A program made the position numbers and the translations under genes. From Bythopirellula polymerisocia (GTDB lineage Bacteria > Planctomycetota > Planctomycetia > Pirellulales > Lacipirellulaceae): 64,000 nt of DNA. Below the pieces are notes generated by a model. It saw only the letters and a list, made by a program, of their open reading frames with translations. It did no database searches and was not told the origin of the DNA. The DNA lies in the NCBI RefSeq assembly GCF_007860015.1, contig NZ_SJPS01000012.1:1-64000 (forward strand). The letters are read 5' to 3'. Of this stretch, positions 7,914-17,744 are shown one piece after another (position 1 is the first letter of the stretch; each line of letters starts with the position of its first letter).

Positions 7914-9323
7914 CTATTTACCGATGCAGAATTGACTAAAGATACGGTCGAGCACATCATCAGTGTAGACGGTGCCCACCACCCGGCCCAGGTTATCCAG
8001 CGCAGTCCGTAGGTCGGCCGCCACCAGTTCCTCTCCTCCGTGGGCAGAGAGCGTCTCCAAGGCTCTGCGAAGAGAATCCCGAGCACTTCTGAGGCTCTCG
8101 CTACAACGAGCGGCAGTAGTTGCGACACTCCCAGCGGCGAGTTTTTCAGAGCCCCCCAGAGTTGCTGCTATTGCCGTTCGCAATTCATTGACTCCCGCTC
8201 CAGTGAGACTGCTGCAAAATAGTACGCGGGGATGTGAGGGTATCGCAGTCTGGTTATGTTGCAGGAGATCACACTTGGTTAGTGCCAAGCAATTCCAGTG
8301 TGTCGACTGAGACTCTTCGATGAAATTGTCCACCAGGTCACGGATTCTTTCTTCCGTTGCGTCGAGACAAAGTACACAACAATCCGCCTGCTTTCTTTGG
8401 GTGGCCGTCATCTCCTGAGCGAAGCTGCCGATTGATTCCACTTCACTATTAGCCTCTGACCCGGCCGTGTCGATGAGTTCGCACTTCAAGCCCCCCATGT
8501 CGACCGAGGCGGACAAAAAGTCGCGTGTCGTACCGGCTTGCTCGGATACTAGGGCACGCACTTTCTCTCGGCTTGCACCACACTCATTGAGCAGGGCGTT
8601 AAACAAACTGCTTTTTCCTGCGTTCGGCTTACCCACTAGGACAACACGAGGCAAAGTAAGAGGTTGGTTGCGGGTGGTTAACTGATCGACTACTGCTTCG
8701 ACCATTTCAACGGCAGCGGTTAGTTGCTTGCTGAGTTCCCCAGCAGAAATGAACTCAATGTCTTCCTCAACGAAATCAAGCCCTGCTTCCAGGTGAGCCA
8801 GCAGCACGAGTAGCGTTTCGCGGAGTTCAGTAAGTGGCTGAGAAAGTCCTCCAGCAAGCTGGACCAACGCAGTCTGCAAAGAATCATCACTCGAAGCATC
8901 GATGATTCCTAGCACCGCTTCAGCCTGGGTTAGATCCAATCGCCCGGCGAGACAAGCGCGCAAGGTGAATTCCCCCGGCTCGGCGATTCTTGCCCCGTGC
9001 AGACACAACGATTCGAGAGAAGCTTCTAACAAAGGAGAAGAGCCAAATGTGTGTAACTCGGCACAAGGCTGCCGAGTGTAGCTTCGTTCGCTCGGCCAGA
9101 GAAACACTTCGCAATACACAACGGTGGCAGTATTCAGCTGCAAGATGCCTGCGACCAGTTGTGCAGTATTCAGGGATTTTAGTCTAAATGCAGGCTCGGA
9201 CGGTTCAAAACAACCTGCCAGGCAATCGAGCATCCTCGGGCCGCTGAGACGAATCATCCCCCGGGCTGCACCGCCCCGGGCCGTCCCAATCGCAGCTATC
9301 GTGTCGGTAATATCAGGAACCAT
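7914..9323 (-). CDS. mnmE: tRNA uridine-5-carboxymethylaminomethyl modification GTPase MnmE
   Basis: With MnmG, MnmE makes cmnm5U34 in tRNAs. The protein has the N-terminal tetrahydrofolate-binding domain (DTIAAIGTARGGAARGMIRLSGP), a helical domain, the inserted G domain (GKPNAGKSSLFNALL, DTAG, TKCD) and the essential C-terminal Cys motif, here CIGK. I chose the ATG at 9323 (469 residues, MVPDITDTIAAIG) because it gives the conserved N-terminus; the frame is open a further 22 codons upstream without family similarity. yidC lies just upstream on the same strand. Confidence 0.95.
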   Translation of the reverse strand: MVPDITDTIAAIGTARGGAARGMIRLSGPRMLDCLAGCFEPSEPAFRLKSLNTAQLVAGILQLNTATVVYCEVFLWPSERSYTRQPCAELHTFGSSPLLEASLESLCLHGARIAEPGEFTLRACLAGRLDLTQAEAVLGIIDASSDDSLQTALVQLAGGLSQPLTELRETLLVLLAHLEAGLDFVEEDIEFISAGELSKQLTAAVEMVEAVVDQLTTRNQPLTLPRVVLVGKPNAGKSSLFNALLNECGASREKVRALVSEQAGTTRDFLSASVDMGGLKCELIDTAGSEANSEVESIGSFAQEMTATQRKQADCCVLCLDATEERIRDLVDNFIEESQSTHWNCLALTKCDLLQHNQTAIPSHPRVLFCSSLTGAGVNELRTAIAATLGGSEKLAAGSVATTAARCSESLRSARDSLRRALETLSAHGGEELVAADLRTALDNLGRVVGTVYTDDVLDRIFSQFCIGK

Positions 9324-9443
9324 AGAAGAGCGGAAAATTAGATGACGAGATACCCAGTGTCGAAAGTGTGACCAACGTCCAAATTCCAATCGGCTATTGA
9401 GTTATGCGATTCTTCTCTCGTGACTCATTATTCGACCTGCTTT

Positions 9444-9471
9444 GGTCAGTGGTCATTGGACTTTGGTCATT
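9444..9471. repeat. Short GGTCA-rich tandem-like repeat between yidC and mnmE
   Basis: Three GGTCA units (at 9444, 9451 and 9465) with degenerate TTGG linkers sit in the ~150-base gap between yidC and mnmE. Similar words occur in other gaps of the window, for example TAATGACCA near 21630. They look like low-complexity intergenic filler, not a defined element. Confidence 0.35.
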
Positions 9472-9477
9472 CTCCAA

Positions 9478-11793
9478 CTACCGTTTCTTCTTGGGCCGCC
9501 TTATCTGCTTGTCAGACGCTGCACCATTCTTGGTACTGCTAAAGCTAGTTCGCGTGTTAACGGGTGACGGGGCGACATTGAGGCCAGTCGGAACTGGTGC
9601 AGGAATTAGTTTTCTTTCGGCAATACCCCATGCACTCGATGCGATAAAGTAAATGCACAATCCGGCTGCAACCTTGTAAAACAATAACCCCATGAAGACC
9701 ATCATGTACTTCATCATCTTTTGCTGTAAGGCCGCCTGCTCGTTGGCTGGTTCAGGCATGACGAGTTTTTGTTGCAATATGAAGAGCCCGCAGGTGACCA
9801 ATGGCAAGACATTCAAATAGGGCCCCAGACCAAAGAAACCTTCGCCACTACTGATGAAACTCGGCATGATGCTGGACCAATTCCACAACATATCTGGGGC
9901 AGCCAGATTCGAGCACCAGCGGATCGCGTCACCAAACAGAGGCGCCTGCCGCAACTCCACGTCCACGGCCAGCGATCGGTACAAACCGATAAAGACTGGC
10001 AACTGGATGAACATCGGGAGACAGCCGGCGAGCGGATTGATCTTATGCTTGCGATATAATTCTTGCATCGCTTGCGATTGTTTGGGCGAGTCGTTCTTGT
10101 ATTTCTCTTTGAGTTTGTCGAGTTCCGGCTTGAGTTGTTGCATCTTGGCCATGCTCTGCATCTGCTTGCGGCTGATGGGAAACATACCGCTACGAACCAA
10201 GACGGTGAGCATCACAATCGCTATGCCATAGTTACCCACAATTCCATAGAAGAAGTGCAGTATTGCCAGCATTCCTTTGGCAACAGTGCTGAACCAACCG
10301 AAGTAAACTAAGTCGGTCAGGGAATATTGGGGGCTGTTGACGGCCAGATAATTTGCCAACAGTGCTGGGCGCTTTGGACCGGCAAAGATTGTATAGGACT
10401 GTTCCAAAGATTGCCCAGGCTGAATGATATTTGGCTTACTGATTAGCCTGCAGGTGACATTGGCAAAAGTACCGTCATTCGAGCGAGCCTTAGGAGGCGG
10501 GCTAAGCAGTACAGGCCTCACGACGTCCAACCAAACTTCATCCGGCGATTGCTTAATTGGTAACAAGACGGACGAAAAGTACTGGGCATCGACTCCCATG
10601 AAGGCCATCGAACCTCCTTCAAAGTCTTTTCCATCCCCGGACGCTATCTTACTTGGAGACTGTTCGGTCGTGTCTCCCCCAAAGTAGCGGCCCACCACGT
10701 CTCGCAAGCCTGCCGATCCCCAGTTGCGACCAAACTTACGTGCATACCACCAACCTTCGATCGGCAATCCATTGGGGCCGTCGAGGCGATAGGCCACCTC
10801 GGTTGCCTGTTCCCCTAAATTGCGAATTGCAATCTCGAGAGTGAGCGAGTAGGCGGGATAATTGATATCGTACTGCTTGTCAGCAGGGACAGGCACTAGG
10901 CGATATTTCTTTACCACCTCCAGTCGCTGCTGGGGCAAAAGCTGACGAAAAGTGATGCTCTGCTGGTCACTCTCGACGATTTCCCAATTGCTGTCGAGCA
11001 GATGGAGACCGGCAATTTCAGCCTCCCCCTCAGCAAGCTTGCTCAAGCCGATTTTTTCCATCGTGAATTGGAAAGAGGGGGGCGAGGGAAAATCCTCTGG
11101 CAGTTTGCCGGTCCGCATGAGTTCGTTTTCGCTCTCAGGGCGAATGACTTCCAGGGGACGCCACCTGAGTGTGGCTTCGACCTTCGTCGGCTGCTCGTCA
11201 CCGCGTGCCACGTTCAGCTGAACCTTTGATTTTGGTTTGCGGCGAGCGAGAGCCTTTTGTAGGTCCTCGATCGACTCCAGCTTGGTTGCACCCTCTTTGC
11301 CATTGACGGATATGAGTCGGTCTCCCACCTCAATTCCCGCCTTCGCAGCGGGTGTACCTGCTCCCACGACCTGGACCAGAAGGCCTCCCCGCGGATCTGT
11401 TATCAATTCCAACTGCCCTAAGTAACCACTTCGATCTTGGAGATCACGAAAGCGAGAACTCGACAATTCTACTCTCTGAATCGCGGCACCATGATTCGTA
11501 AACGTACAGAGCAAGCGGAAGGGAGACTTTGAGTCGATTGAACCAAGCGTTAAGTAACTCAGTGGCGATTCTTTGGACTCAGGAAAGTCTGCTGGCACGG
11601 CCTGGGCATCTGGGGCCACTGGCACTTCTGGAAGTCCAACTGGAGCCTTGTCAGCGGCGACTTGCTCAGCAACGGGGTCCTTGGGCTTGTCACTAAGTTT
11701 CTTTGCATTGCGCTGTGGAGCAAGGAACATACTGTTCAGCACAAGGACGGCAAACGAGAGTGCCAGAAACAAAACTATTCGGCGTTGATCCAC
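9478..11793 (-). CDS. yidC: Membrane protein insertase YidC with embedded PDZ domain
   Basis: YidC inserts and folds inner-membrane proteins, alone or with SecYEG. The 771-residue protein has an N-terminal membrane anchor (residues ~5-24) and a linker. Its large periplasmic domain contains a PDZ domain at about residues 137-197 (GGLLVQVVGAGTPAAKAG, GDRLISVNG). The C-terminal 60K_IMP domain holds LTVLVRSGMFPISRKQM with the conserved hydrophilic-groove Arg, the coiled cytoplasmic loop, and NPLAGCLPMFIQLPVFIGLY. It ends with a basic tail (RPKKKR) suited to ribosome contact. The PDZ insertion makes it much longer than the ~550-residue E. coli protein. mnmE follows downstream, as in many bacteria. 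Confidence 0.95.
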   Translation of the reverse strand: MDQRRIVLFLALSFAVLVLNSMFLAPQRNAKKLSDKPKDPVAEQVAADKAPVGLPEVPVAPDAQAVPADFPESKESPLSYLTLGSIDSKSPFRLLCTFTNHGAAIQRVELSSSRFRDLQDRSGYLGQLELITDPRGGLLVQVVGAGTPAAKAGIEVGDRLISVNGKEGATKLESIEDLQKALARRKPKSKVQLNVARGDEQPTKVEATLRWRPLEVIRPESENELMRTGKLPEDFPSPPSFQFTMEKIGLSKLAEGEAEIAGLHLLDSNWEIVESDQQSITFRQLLPQQRLEVVKKYRLVPVPADKQYDINYPAYSLTLEIAIRNLGEQATEVAYRLDGPNGLPIEGWWYARKFGRNWGSAGLRDVVGRYFGGDTTEQSPSKIASGDGKDFEGGSMAFMGVDAQYFSSVLLPIKQSPDEVWLDVVRPVLLSPPPKARSNDGTFANVTCRLISKPNIIQPGQSLEQSYTIFAGPKRPALLANYLAVNSPQYSLTDLVYFGWFSTVAKGMLAILHFFYGIVGNYGIAIVMLTVLVRSGMFPISRKQMQSMAKMQQLKPELDKLKEKYKNDSPKQSQAMQELYRKHKINPLAGCLPMFIQLPVFIGLYRSLAVDVELRQAPLFGDAIRWCSNLAAPDMLWNWSSIMPSFISSGEGFFGLGPYLNVLPLVTCGLFILQQKLVMPEPANEQAALQQKMMKYMMVFMGLLFYKVAAGLCIYFIASSAWGIAERKLIPAPVPTGLNVAPSPVNTRTSFSSTKNGAASDKQIRRPKKKR

Positions 11794-11950
11794 TTACAAA
11801 AATCCTTAATTAGGCGGCTTATGTGCCGTCGCGAAAGTTCGCAAGAATGCTTGGCTGGCAATCACTGACTGCACTTGGCAAATCGCGCATGTGGCGTTAG
11901 TCCCCAGCAGGAAGACGAGCCTACGAAAACGTGCGAGACCAAATGCCTCG

Positions 11951-12703
11951 CTAGCGACCTTCCTTGATGCGGTCTCCCAGAAAGTTATCCAAATCGGGAG
12001 TCTGATAAATCTTCTCAGCGGTCTTGGCGTTGTCGTATTCCACGCGATGGAATGTCAACTTGTCGTCTTCTTGAACAATATAACAGGAACGCGGATCGCC
12101 GTCGCGCGGTTGCCCCACAGAGCCCACATTGACCATAAATTTCTGTTCGCGGAATTCAAACACATGATTGGTCTGCTCAGGCGTGATAAACTCCAAGCTC
12201 TCCAGAAACACCCCTGGCACGTGCGTATGTCCCTGGAAACACGCTTTGTTGATCAACCCGAAGAGCTTCTCCATCTTCTTCTGGTTGTAAATGTCTTCGG
12301 GGAACACATATTCATTAACTGGATTACGCGGAGAACCATGAACATATAACCAGGGATCATCTCGATGGACACGAGGGAGGGTACCCAAAAAATCCCACCG
12401 GCGATCGATCTGATCTCGCGGCCCGGTTGCGTTTTCTAACTGGCTGCGGGTCCAGAATATCGCACGTTCGGCACCGCTGTTGAAACCCTCGGGATCAAAC
12501 ATGGCCCCTTGGTCATGATTTCCCAGAAGGCAAATAGCAGACTTCTCGATTACTTTATCGAGACACTCACACGGATTCGGACCATAGCCGATGATATCAC
12601 CGAGGCAAAAAACCTCTGTAATACCCTGACTGGCAATGTGAGCGAGCACTGCCTCGAGTGCTTCGAGATTACCATGGATATCGCTGATTACCGCACGTTT
12701 CAC
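11951..12703 (-). CDS. Calcineurin-like metallophosphoesterase
   Basis: The 250-residue cytoplasmic protein has all metal-site motifs: SDIHGN (residues 7-12), [14 protein letters not shown], a mid-protein YVHGSP, GHTH and [14 protein letters not shown]. The last two and the overall length match the YfcE/DUF2036-type subfamily that hydrolyses phosphodiesters or dinucleoside polyphosphates in vitro. The substrate is unknown. It lies upstream of yidC on the same strand, separated by ~160 bases. Confidence 0.9.
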   Translation of the reverse strand: MKRAVISDIHGNLEALEAVLAHIASQGITEVFCLGDIIGYGPNPCECLDKVIEKSAICLLGNHDQGAMFDPEGFNSGAERAIFWTRSQLENATGPRDQIDRRWDFLGTLPRVHRDDPWLYVHGSPRNPVNEYVFPEDIYNQKKMEKLFGLINKACFQGHTHVPGVFLESLEFITPEQTNHVFEFREQKFMVNVGSVGQPRDGDPRSCYIVQEDDKLTFHRVEYDNAKTAEKIYQTPDLDNFLGDRIKEGR

Positions 12704-13031
12704 CGGAGAGACGACCTCACATCAACTAGCTTGAACATAAATCGCTGGACTAGCGAGAGAGTATCCCCCTCACGGACGCAGGCCAAGTTGGTCAGGCGTC
12801 GCGGTGCTATTGCCAAACTGTCAGTCTAAGTACCGCTATCGGGAGGGTCAAGGACGCATTCAAAGTGGTTTGATCACCGTTCCCCCCTAAATCGGTGCTA
12901 TTCCAAAGGAGGTGCCAAGCTTTTCTCCCAAGGTGGGGTCGTACGGGGTGTCGCCCTTGGAAGGTGGGAAGAATGCTGCTAATTTCAGAGGCTTAAGCCA
13001 CGAAAATCTGCCCGACATGTGAATCGACCTT
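12704..13031. other. Divergent intergenic region between metallophosphoesterase and tsaB
   Basis: This 328-base stretch separates two genes that read away from each other, so it should hold both promoters. I see no consensus pair of hexamers and no RNA fold. The word GGTGCTATT occurs twice (near 12790 and 12893), which I regard as chance. Confidence 0.4.
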
Positions 13032-13718
13032 GTGAGAATTCTTGCTTTTGAAACCAGTTTGCGGCAAGGTTCCATCGCTGCGCTAGAGAGTTCCCAATCC
13101 TCGACGCAGCTTGTCGCGGAAAGACAGCTTCCCAGTGACCAGCGTTCTGCTCAGTCATTGCTACCTGCTCTCTCCCAATTATGTAGTGAGTGCGGCTGGA
13201 AACCAGCGGAGGTCGAGTTGGTTTGCGTGACGACTGGCCCCGGCTCATTTACGGGATTGCGGATTGGCATAACTGCCGCCAAGGCACTTGCCTACGCAGT
13301 CGGCGCTAAACTGGTCGGCGTCCACTCGCTTGCCGCTCTGGCTGCAGGAGTCCCACAGCCCTCTGGGAACCTATGGACAATCCTCGATGCCCAACGACAA
13401 GAGTTGTTTGTGGCTTCTTTTGAGGAAAAAGCCATTACCCAATATCCAGAGACTCGAATTCTAAGCACCAATGATTGGCTTGCGGTTTTGAAACCTGGAG
13501 ACTCGGTCGTGGGTCCACCACTTGATCATCTATGCGGCAAGTTACCTAGCGGAGTCGATGCCGTCGACGAAAATCTATGGCAACCGCAAGCGCGGATCGT
13601 TGGGCAATTGGGTTACGAATTTTTTTGCAGAGGTCACACAGTCGACCCAATGCAACTAGTCCCGAACTACTTCCGCAAAAGCGCCGCTGAAGAGAAAGCG
13701 GACGCAGCGGAAGCGTAA
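13032..13718 (+). CDS. tsaB: tRNA threonylcarbamoyladenosine biosynthesis protein TsaB
   Basis: TsaB is the inactive ASKHA partner that binds TsaD and TsaE in the t6A37 synthesis complex. The 228 residues open with MRILAFETS, then carry the family block TTGPGSFTGLRIGITAAKALAYAVGAKLVGVHSLAALA at about 71-110, and a C-terminal PNYFRKSAAEEK tail. The start is GTG at 13032, which gives the conserved N-terminus. Its partner tsaE is also in the window at 23.1 kb; tsaD is not. Confidence 0.95.
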   Translation: MRILAFETSLRQGSIAALESSQSSTQLVAERQLPSDQRSAQSLLPALSQLCSECGWKPAEVELVCVTTGPGSFTGLRIGITAAKALAYAVGAKLVGVHSLAALAAGVPQPSGNLWTILDAQRQELFVASFEEKAITQYPETRILSTNDWLAVLKPGDSVVGPPLDHLCGKLPSGVDAVDENLWQPQARIVGQLGYEFFCRGHTVDPMQLVPNYFRKSAAEEKADAAEA

Positions 13719-13722
13719 TCTC

Positions 13723-13760
13723 AAGAAAGAAAAATGCGTCGCCGAACATTTCAGCGACGC
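13723..13760 (-). terminator. Intrinsic terminator of the aldehyde dehydrogenase gene
   Basis: GCGTCGC (13736-13742) pairs with GCGACGC (13754-13760), and GAA/TTC extend the stem inside past one mismatch. Read on the minus strand, the hairpin is followed by ATTTTTCTTTCTT, a good U-rich tract. It lies 43 bases beyond the ALDH stop. It may also stop tsaB transcripts coming the other way, though without a U-tract on that side. Confidence 0.72.
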
Positions 13761-13802
13761 CATATGATGGAATTTGGAATGCATGAATTGGTTGTTTCAA
13801 AC

Positions 13803-15287
13803 CTAATTCATTGCCACCGTCACAGTCTTCAACTCGGTGTAAGCAGCCAAGCCAGCCTCGCCAAGCTCACGGCCCAGGCCGCTTTCCTTAAAGCCACCGA
13901 ACGGGGCTGCGGGGTCGAAGACGTCGTAGCAGTTCACCCACACAGTTCCTGCTCGAAGCTTGTTGGCAAAGCGGTGCGCTTTGGCAATGTCATGGGTCCA
14001 GACCGCGGCGGCCAGCCCGAAATTGGTAGCATTAGCACGGCGGGCAATCTCGTCTACGTCGCTAAATTTCAAGACACTCAACACAGGGCCAAAGATTTCT
14101 TCCTTGGCGATCCGCATATCGTCTTCCACGTTTGTGAACAACGTAGGTTCAATAAAATAGCCCTTGTCACCGTGTCGTTTGCCACCGTTAACCAACTTGG
14201 CACCGTCCTCTTTGCCATACTCGACGTATTGCAATATCTTGTCGAATTGGGCCTGATCAACTTGCGGTCCTTGTTCGGTTTCTGGATCGAACGGGTCGCC
14301 GACGCGGCGAGACTTATTCATTTCCTGCAGGCGGTCGACAAATTCATCGTGGACATTGTCTTGGACGAACAATCGGCTGCCTGCACAGCAGCATTGGCCC
14401 TGGTTGAAGTACAAGGCAAAGTGGGCTCCGTTAATAGCGGCATCCAGGTCGGCATCGGCAAAGACCACGTTGGGGCTCTTGCCACCTAGCTCGAACGTCA
14501 CTCGCTTCATCGTTTCCAGGGCAGTACGCTGGATGATCTTGGCAGTCGTCCCCTCACCCGTGAAAGCGATCTTGTCAACTCCCGGATGTGCTACAAGCGC
14601 AGCACCTGCCGTTGGACCATAGCCAGGGACAACGTTGATAACCCCATCAGGGATGCCGGCCTTTTGTGCCAGCCGCGCCATTCGCAGGCAAGTGAGCGGT
14701 GTCTGCTCAGCAGGCTTCATCACGATCGTGCAGCCCGTAGCCAAAGCAGGCCCCCATTTCCAGGCGGCCATCAGAGCGGGGAAATTCCAAGGGATGATCT
14801 GCCCCACGACGCCAACCGGTTCGCGTCGCGTGTAGCAGAAGTACTCGCCGTTGATCGGGATTGTGGAACCCTGAATCTTGTCGGCCCATCCAGCGTAGTA
14901 GCGGATCGTGTCAATCACCAACGGAATGTCCGCCGCACGCGAATCGCTAATCGGCTTGCCATTGTCCAGCGTCTCCAAGGCAGCCAATTCATCTGCTTCC
15001 TCTTCCAAGAGGTCGGCTAACTTATACATGAGCCTCCCCCGAGCGCGGGCGTCCATCTGCGACCATTCCCCCCCATCAAACTGGGCGCGGGCCGCATCGA
15101 CCGCGAGATCGATATCAGCCTTATCCCCCTCGGCAACTTGGGCAATCACTTCCTCGGTGGCAGGGTGGATTGTATCGAACGTTTTCCCACTAGCAGCCGG
15201 AAGCCATTTTCCCCCGATAAAGCACTGGGTTTGATGAATCTTGGGATGAGCGACTTTCTTCGCCGGCTTTTCTGTGGCAGTAGCCAT
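13803..15287 (-). CDS. NAD(P)-dependent aldehyde dehydrogenase
   Basis: This 494-residue class 1/2-type ALDH oxidises an aldehyde to the acid. Visible parts are [23 protein letters not shown] for cofactor binding, catalytic Glu in FELGGKSP, catalytic Cys in [12 protein letters not shown], and the closing [18 protein letters not shown]. It resembles the ALDH2/betaine-aldehyde group, but the substrate cannot be fixed from sequence. I chose ATG 15287 ([11 protein letters not shown]) because GGAGG lies about ten bases upstream; an in-frame Met 17 codons earlier lacks such a site. Confidence 0.93.
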   Translation of the reverse strand: MATATEKPAKKVAHPKIHQTQCFIGGKWLPAASGKTFDTIHPATEEVIAQVAEGDKADIDLAVDAARAQFDGGEWSQMDARARGRLMYKLADLLEEEADELAALETLDNGKPISDSRAADIPLVIDTIRYYAGWADKIQGSTIPINGEYFCYTRREPVGVVGQIIPWNFPALMAAWKWGPALATGCTIVMKPAEQTPLTCLRMARLAQKAGIPDGVINVVPGYGPTAGAALVAHPGVDKIAFTGEGTTAKIIQRTALETMKRVTFELGGKSPNVVFADADLDAAINGAHFALYFNQGQCCCAGSRLFVQDNVHDEFVDRLQEMNKSRRVGDPFDPETEQGPQVDQAQFDKILQYVEYGKEDGAKLVNGGKRHGDKGYFIEPTLFTNVEDDMRIAKEEIFGPVLSVLKFSDVDEIARRANATNFGLAAAVWTHDIAKAHRFANKLRAGTVWVNCYDVFDPAAPFGGFKESGLGRELGEAGLAAYTELKTVTVAMN

Positions 15288-15576
15288 ATCAGGTTTACCT
15301 CCTGCAAGAACAAGTGATTTGACAAGCAACCGGCTCAAGACCCGAACACGGCCTACCCCGGCACTATGGTAATTGTAACCATCGAGGGCCGGGGCCGCCT
15401 AGCAGGGATTTTCCGCAACGAAACGGGTGAGTCGCGACGCGCCAGTCGGGTTCTGCTCGAAAGAGCGAATCGAGCATGCAGTACTCGGTGTAGAACTCAG
15501 GACTTCACCTTACTCTTGCCCGCAAGCGTGAAATCGCTTGTTGGCAATTTTCAAGGTTGCCCTTTACCAGTGACAA

Positions 15577-16659
15577 TTAGCTCATGGCCGACGAAAGCGC
15601 CGGACTTGATGCGCCGTTTTGCTGCGTCGCGTTCTTGCGGAAGACGAAGCCGTGATCCACTTCAATGAAGCCCAGGCTTTCGTATAACGCGAGGGCCGCT
15701 TCATTGGTTGCCATAGTTTGGGCTTCAATAGTCGCTACGCCTCGTCGGCGCAAGAGCCGAAAGGCCTCGCCAAGCAAATAGCTCGCACAGCCTTGCCGAC
15801 GCCAGCCTAGATCGACTTGTAGATCGAACATGCCCGCGGTACAGATACCCCAGCAGGCGGAGAGGGGTTGGACATCCCAGAATGAGGCCGAAGCGATGAC
15901 CTTACTCGATGTCTTATCATAAAGCCGAAAGCGATCTCGTTGCTGCGAACCCCAGACACAAGCTTCCCACCAATTGCAGCTAAGTGGATCGACCGTTTCT
16001 TCAAATCGGATCTGGCGACCCAGTTGTCGCACCTTACGAGAGACCGGCGGACGGAAGCGAACCAGATCACACTGCAAAATACAAATCTGCCCACATTCGG
16101 AGTAGCCTCGTCGCAGGCATCCCTCGCGCAACAAGCGATTCGACTCCAGCACGCCAGGGATTTCACTGCCACCGTACAGACCAAGGTAAAATGAATTGAG
16201 CGGTTTGACTCCGCCGGCATAAATGACCGTGGCGCCTGCAGAGCGAAGATACTTCTCACTCGCCTCAAGGAGAGCATCGACCAAGGACTCGTCTTCATAG
16301 CCCGCGCGAATCATCAAAAGATGTGTGGTACCCATGCTCTGGTCGAGACCGGTCCCTTCGTCGTTGGGGCCGAAACCAGCATGCACGAAACCTACAGGTA
16401 GTCCGTCCTTCGTGGCGACGATCAAACCCTGGCGATCAAAATGGGCCTTCGAGAAAACGGCGAACTCCAAGATGGGAGCCGAGATCGGTTGCAGGATACC
16501 TCGCTGAGGAGGCTGGCTGCGCCAGATCTCCGCCAAAAGCGGAGGGTCCGTATTGCGAAACGGCCGAAGTTGATACACGGTTGAACCGGCGTGTTTAGGA
16601 AGGCGGGGGGTGTTTGGCGGGAGACTTCTACCAATGCTGATTATGGCAGGCCTGCGCAA
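15577..16659 (-). CDS. Tandem GNAT acetyltransferase
   Basis: At 360 residues the protein is twice the length of one GNAT domain. Residues ~28-170 form a first, degenerate GNAT-like half (YQLRPFRNTDPPLLAEIW, LPVGFVHAGF). The second half (~215-345) holds the working acetyl-CoA loop LGWRRQGCASYLLGEAFRLLRRRG followed by NEAALALYESLGF. This two-domain plan resembles mycothiol synthase, but the substrate is unknown here. Either half could be the catalytic one; the second has the better Q/R-x-x-G-x-A loop. Confidence 0.82.
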   Translation of the reverse strand: MRRPAIISIGRSLPPNTPRLPKHAGSTVYQLRPFRNTDPPLLAEIWRSQPPQRGILQPISAPILEFAVFSKAHFDRQGLIVATKDGLPVGFVHAGFGPNDEGTGLDQSMGTTHLLMIRAGYEDESLVDALLEASEKYLRSAGATVIYAGGVKPLNSFYLGLYGGSEIPGVLESNRLLREGCLRRGYSECGQICILQCDLVRFRPPVSRKVRQLGRQIRFEETVDPLSCNWWEACVWGSQQRDRFRLYDKTSSKVIASASFWDVQPLSACWGICTAGMFDLQVDLGWRRQGCASYLLGEAFRLLRRRGVATIEAQTMATNEAALALYESLGFIEVDHGFVFRKNATQQNGASSPALSSAMS

Positions 16660-16719
16660 ATCGGCAAGTCTATTGTGGTAGAACTTGCCGACAACTTGGA
16701 TATTTTTTTCTCCCTCCCA

Positions 16720-17664
16720 CTACGCTGCTTTTTGCTGACGGTGCGTTTTTCGGATGCGTCGCCGGTCCGAAGGGTCGCCCTTCCACCGCCGATGGACCCA
16801 CCAATACTGCTCTGGATGCCGACGAACCATGGATTCTAAGTTTTGTGTGTACCAATCAGTCAGCAGGGGCACGGTTGTCCATTGGAAATCAGCAGCAGCC
16901 GGATCTGAAATGGCCGCAATTTCCATGCGAAACTCAAGCGGGTTCTTCCCACGCAGGGCAGCACTGACCGCCGTGGGGGCAGCACTCCCCAGCGAGAAGA
17001 CCGCAACGGCCTTGTGGGTTGATGCCGGTTTGCCAAAGAAATCGACCCAACAGCCTCCTTTGCCGGCGAATTGGTCCCCCAGCAGGACCAGTGTCCCCCC
17101 CCGCTGGAGGAGTTCAGTGATCTGAGGGCCACTTCCCTGTTTTGGAAGCATGTACTGTCCCTTCGCTCCGCGAAAGCGATTGACATAGTCGTCGAGATAC
17201 CTGTTATCTAGTGGCCTGGCAATCGTATGGGTCTCAAAGCCATGCAGAGCCAGCAGATAGCCACCCAATTCAAAATTCCCCAGATGGCCAGATATGATCA
17301 CCATCGGTCGGTCGGAGACGAGATGGCGGACTATGTCCCGCATGCGGGAAATTGATGAGTGTTGCCGCCAGTTGGTTCGATGGAGTTTGCGTGGTGCATG
17401 GGCAATCTCGCAGATCATCAAGAACAAATGTTTCCACATAGCCAGGGCGATGCGATCGCGCTCCGCTTGCGAGACTTCAGGGAACGCAATGCGCAGATTT
17501 TCCTCGACTACGCTTCGACGCAGCTTCAAGACATGCCAGCAGAACGAACCCATATGATCCGAGAGGATTTTAAGCGCGCTCAGGGGCAAGGCCTGCACGC
17601 CGCAGATGAGCAGCCTTACCAAGAGATACAGGGCAAAATCGATAGTCTGCTTTTTGCGCACCAA
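16720..17664 (-). CDS. LpxL/HtrB-type lysophospholipid/lipid A acyltransferase
   Basis: The 314-residue membrane-associated protein has the H-x4-E catalytic motif in SGHLGNFELGG (residues ~125-135). It also has the family segment GDQFAGKGGCWVDFFGKP and the C-terminal HPEQYWWVHRRWKG. It has an N-terminal hydrophobic segment. It should add a secondary acyl chain to lipid A or a related lipid, consistent with a diderm envelope. It overlaps nothing and is followed by the tandem GNAT gene on the same strand. Confidence 0.9.
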   Translation of the reverse strand: MVRKKQTIDFALYLLVRLLICGVQALPLSALKILSDHMGSFCWHVLKLRRSVVEENLRIAFPEVSQAERDRIALAMWKHLFLMICEIAHAPRKLHRTNWRQHSSISRMRDIVRHLVSDRPMVIISGHLGNFELGGYLLALHGFETHTIARPLDNRYLDDYVNRFRGAKGQYMLPKQGSGPQITELLQRGGTLVLLGDQFAGKGGCWVDFFGKPASTHKAVAVFSLGSAAPTAVSAALRGKNPLEFRMEIAAISDPAAADFQWTTVPLLTDWYTQNLESMVRRHPEQYWWVHRRWKGDPSDRRRIRKTHRQQKAA

Positions 17665-17744
17665 CGTGACTCCTTCCTTGGATGCCAGAGGGAGTCTATT
17701 GTGACCAAAAGTGTCTGATCGATGAAGGCTGATTTGCTTAGCTA

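Noticed and set aside
9444-9471. CRISPR-like array from the GGTCA repeats
   Set aside because: Units are only five bases with no regular spacer, and no cas genes are seen.
13734-14489. Plus-strand open frame of 251 codons opposite the aldehyde dehydrogenase
   Set aside because: It mirrors a conserved ALDH gene and shows no independent protein family features.
17160-17180. A piece similar to the arm of the 22-bp repeat after sucD (TTCGCTCCGCGAAAG)
   Set aside because: It encodes part of a plausible RFRGAKG segment of the LpxL-type gene, and has no inverse partner nearby.
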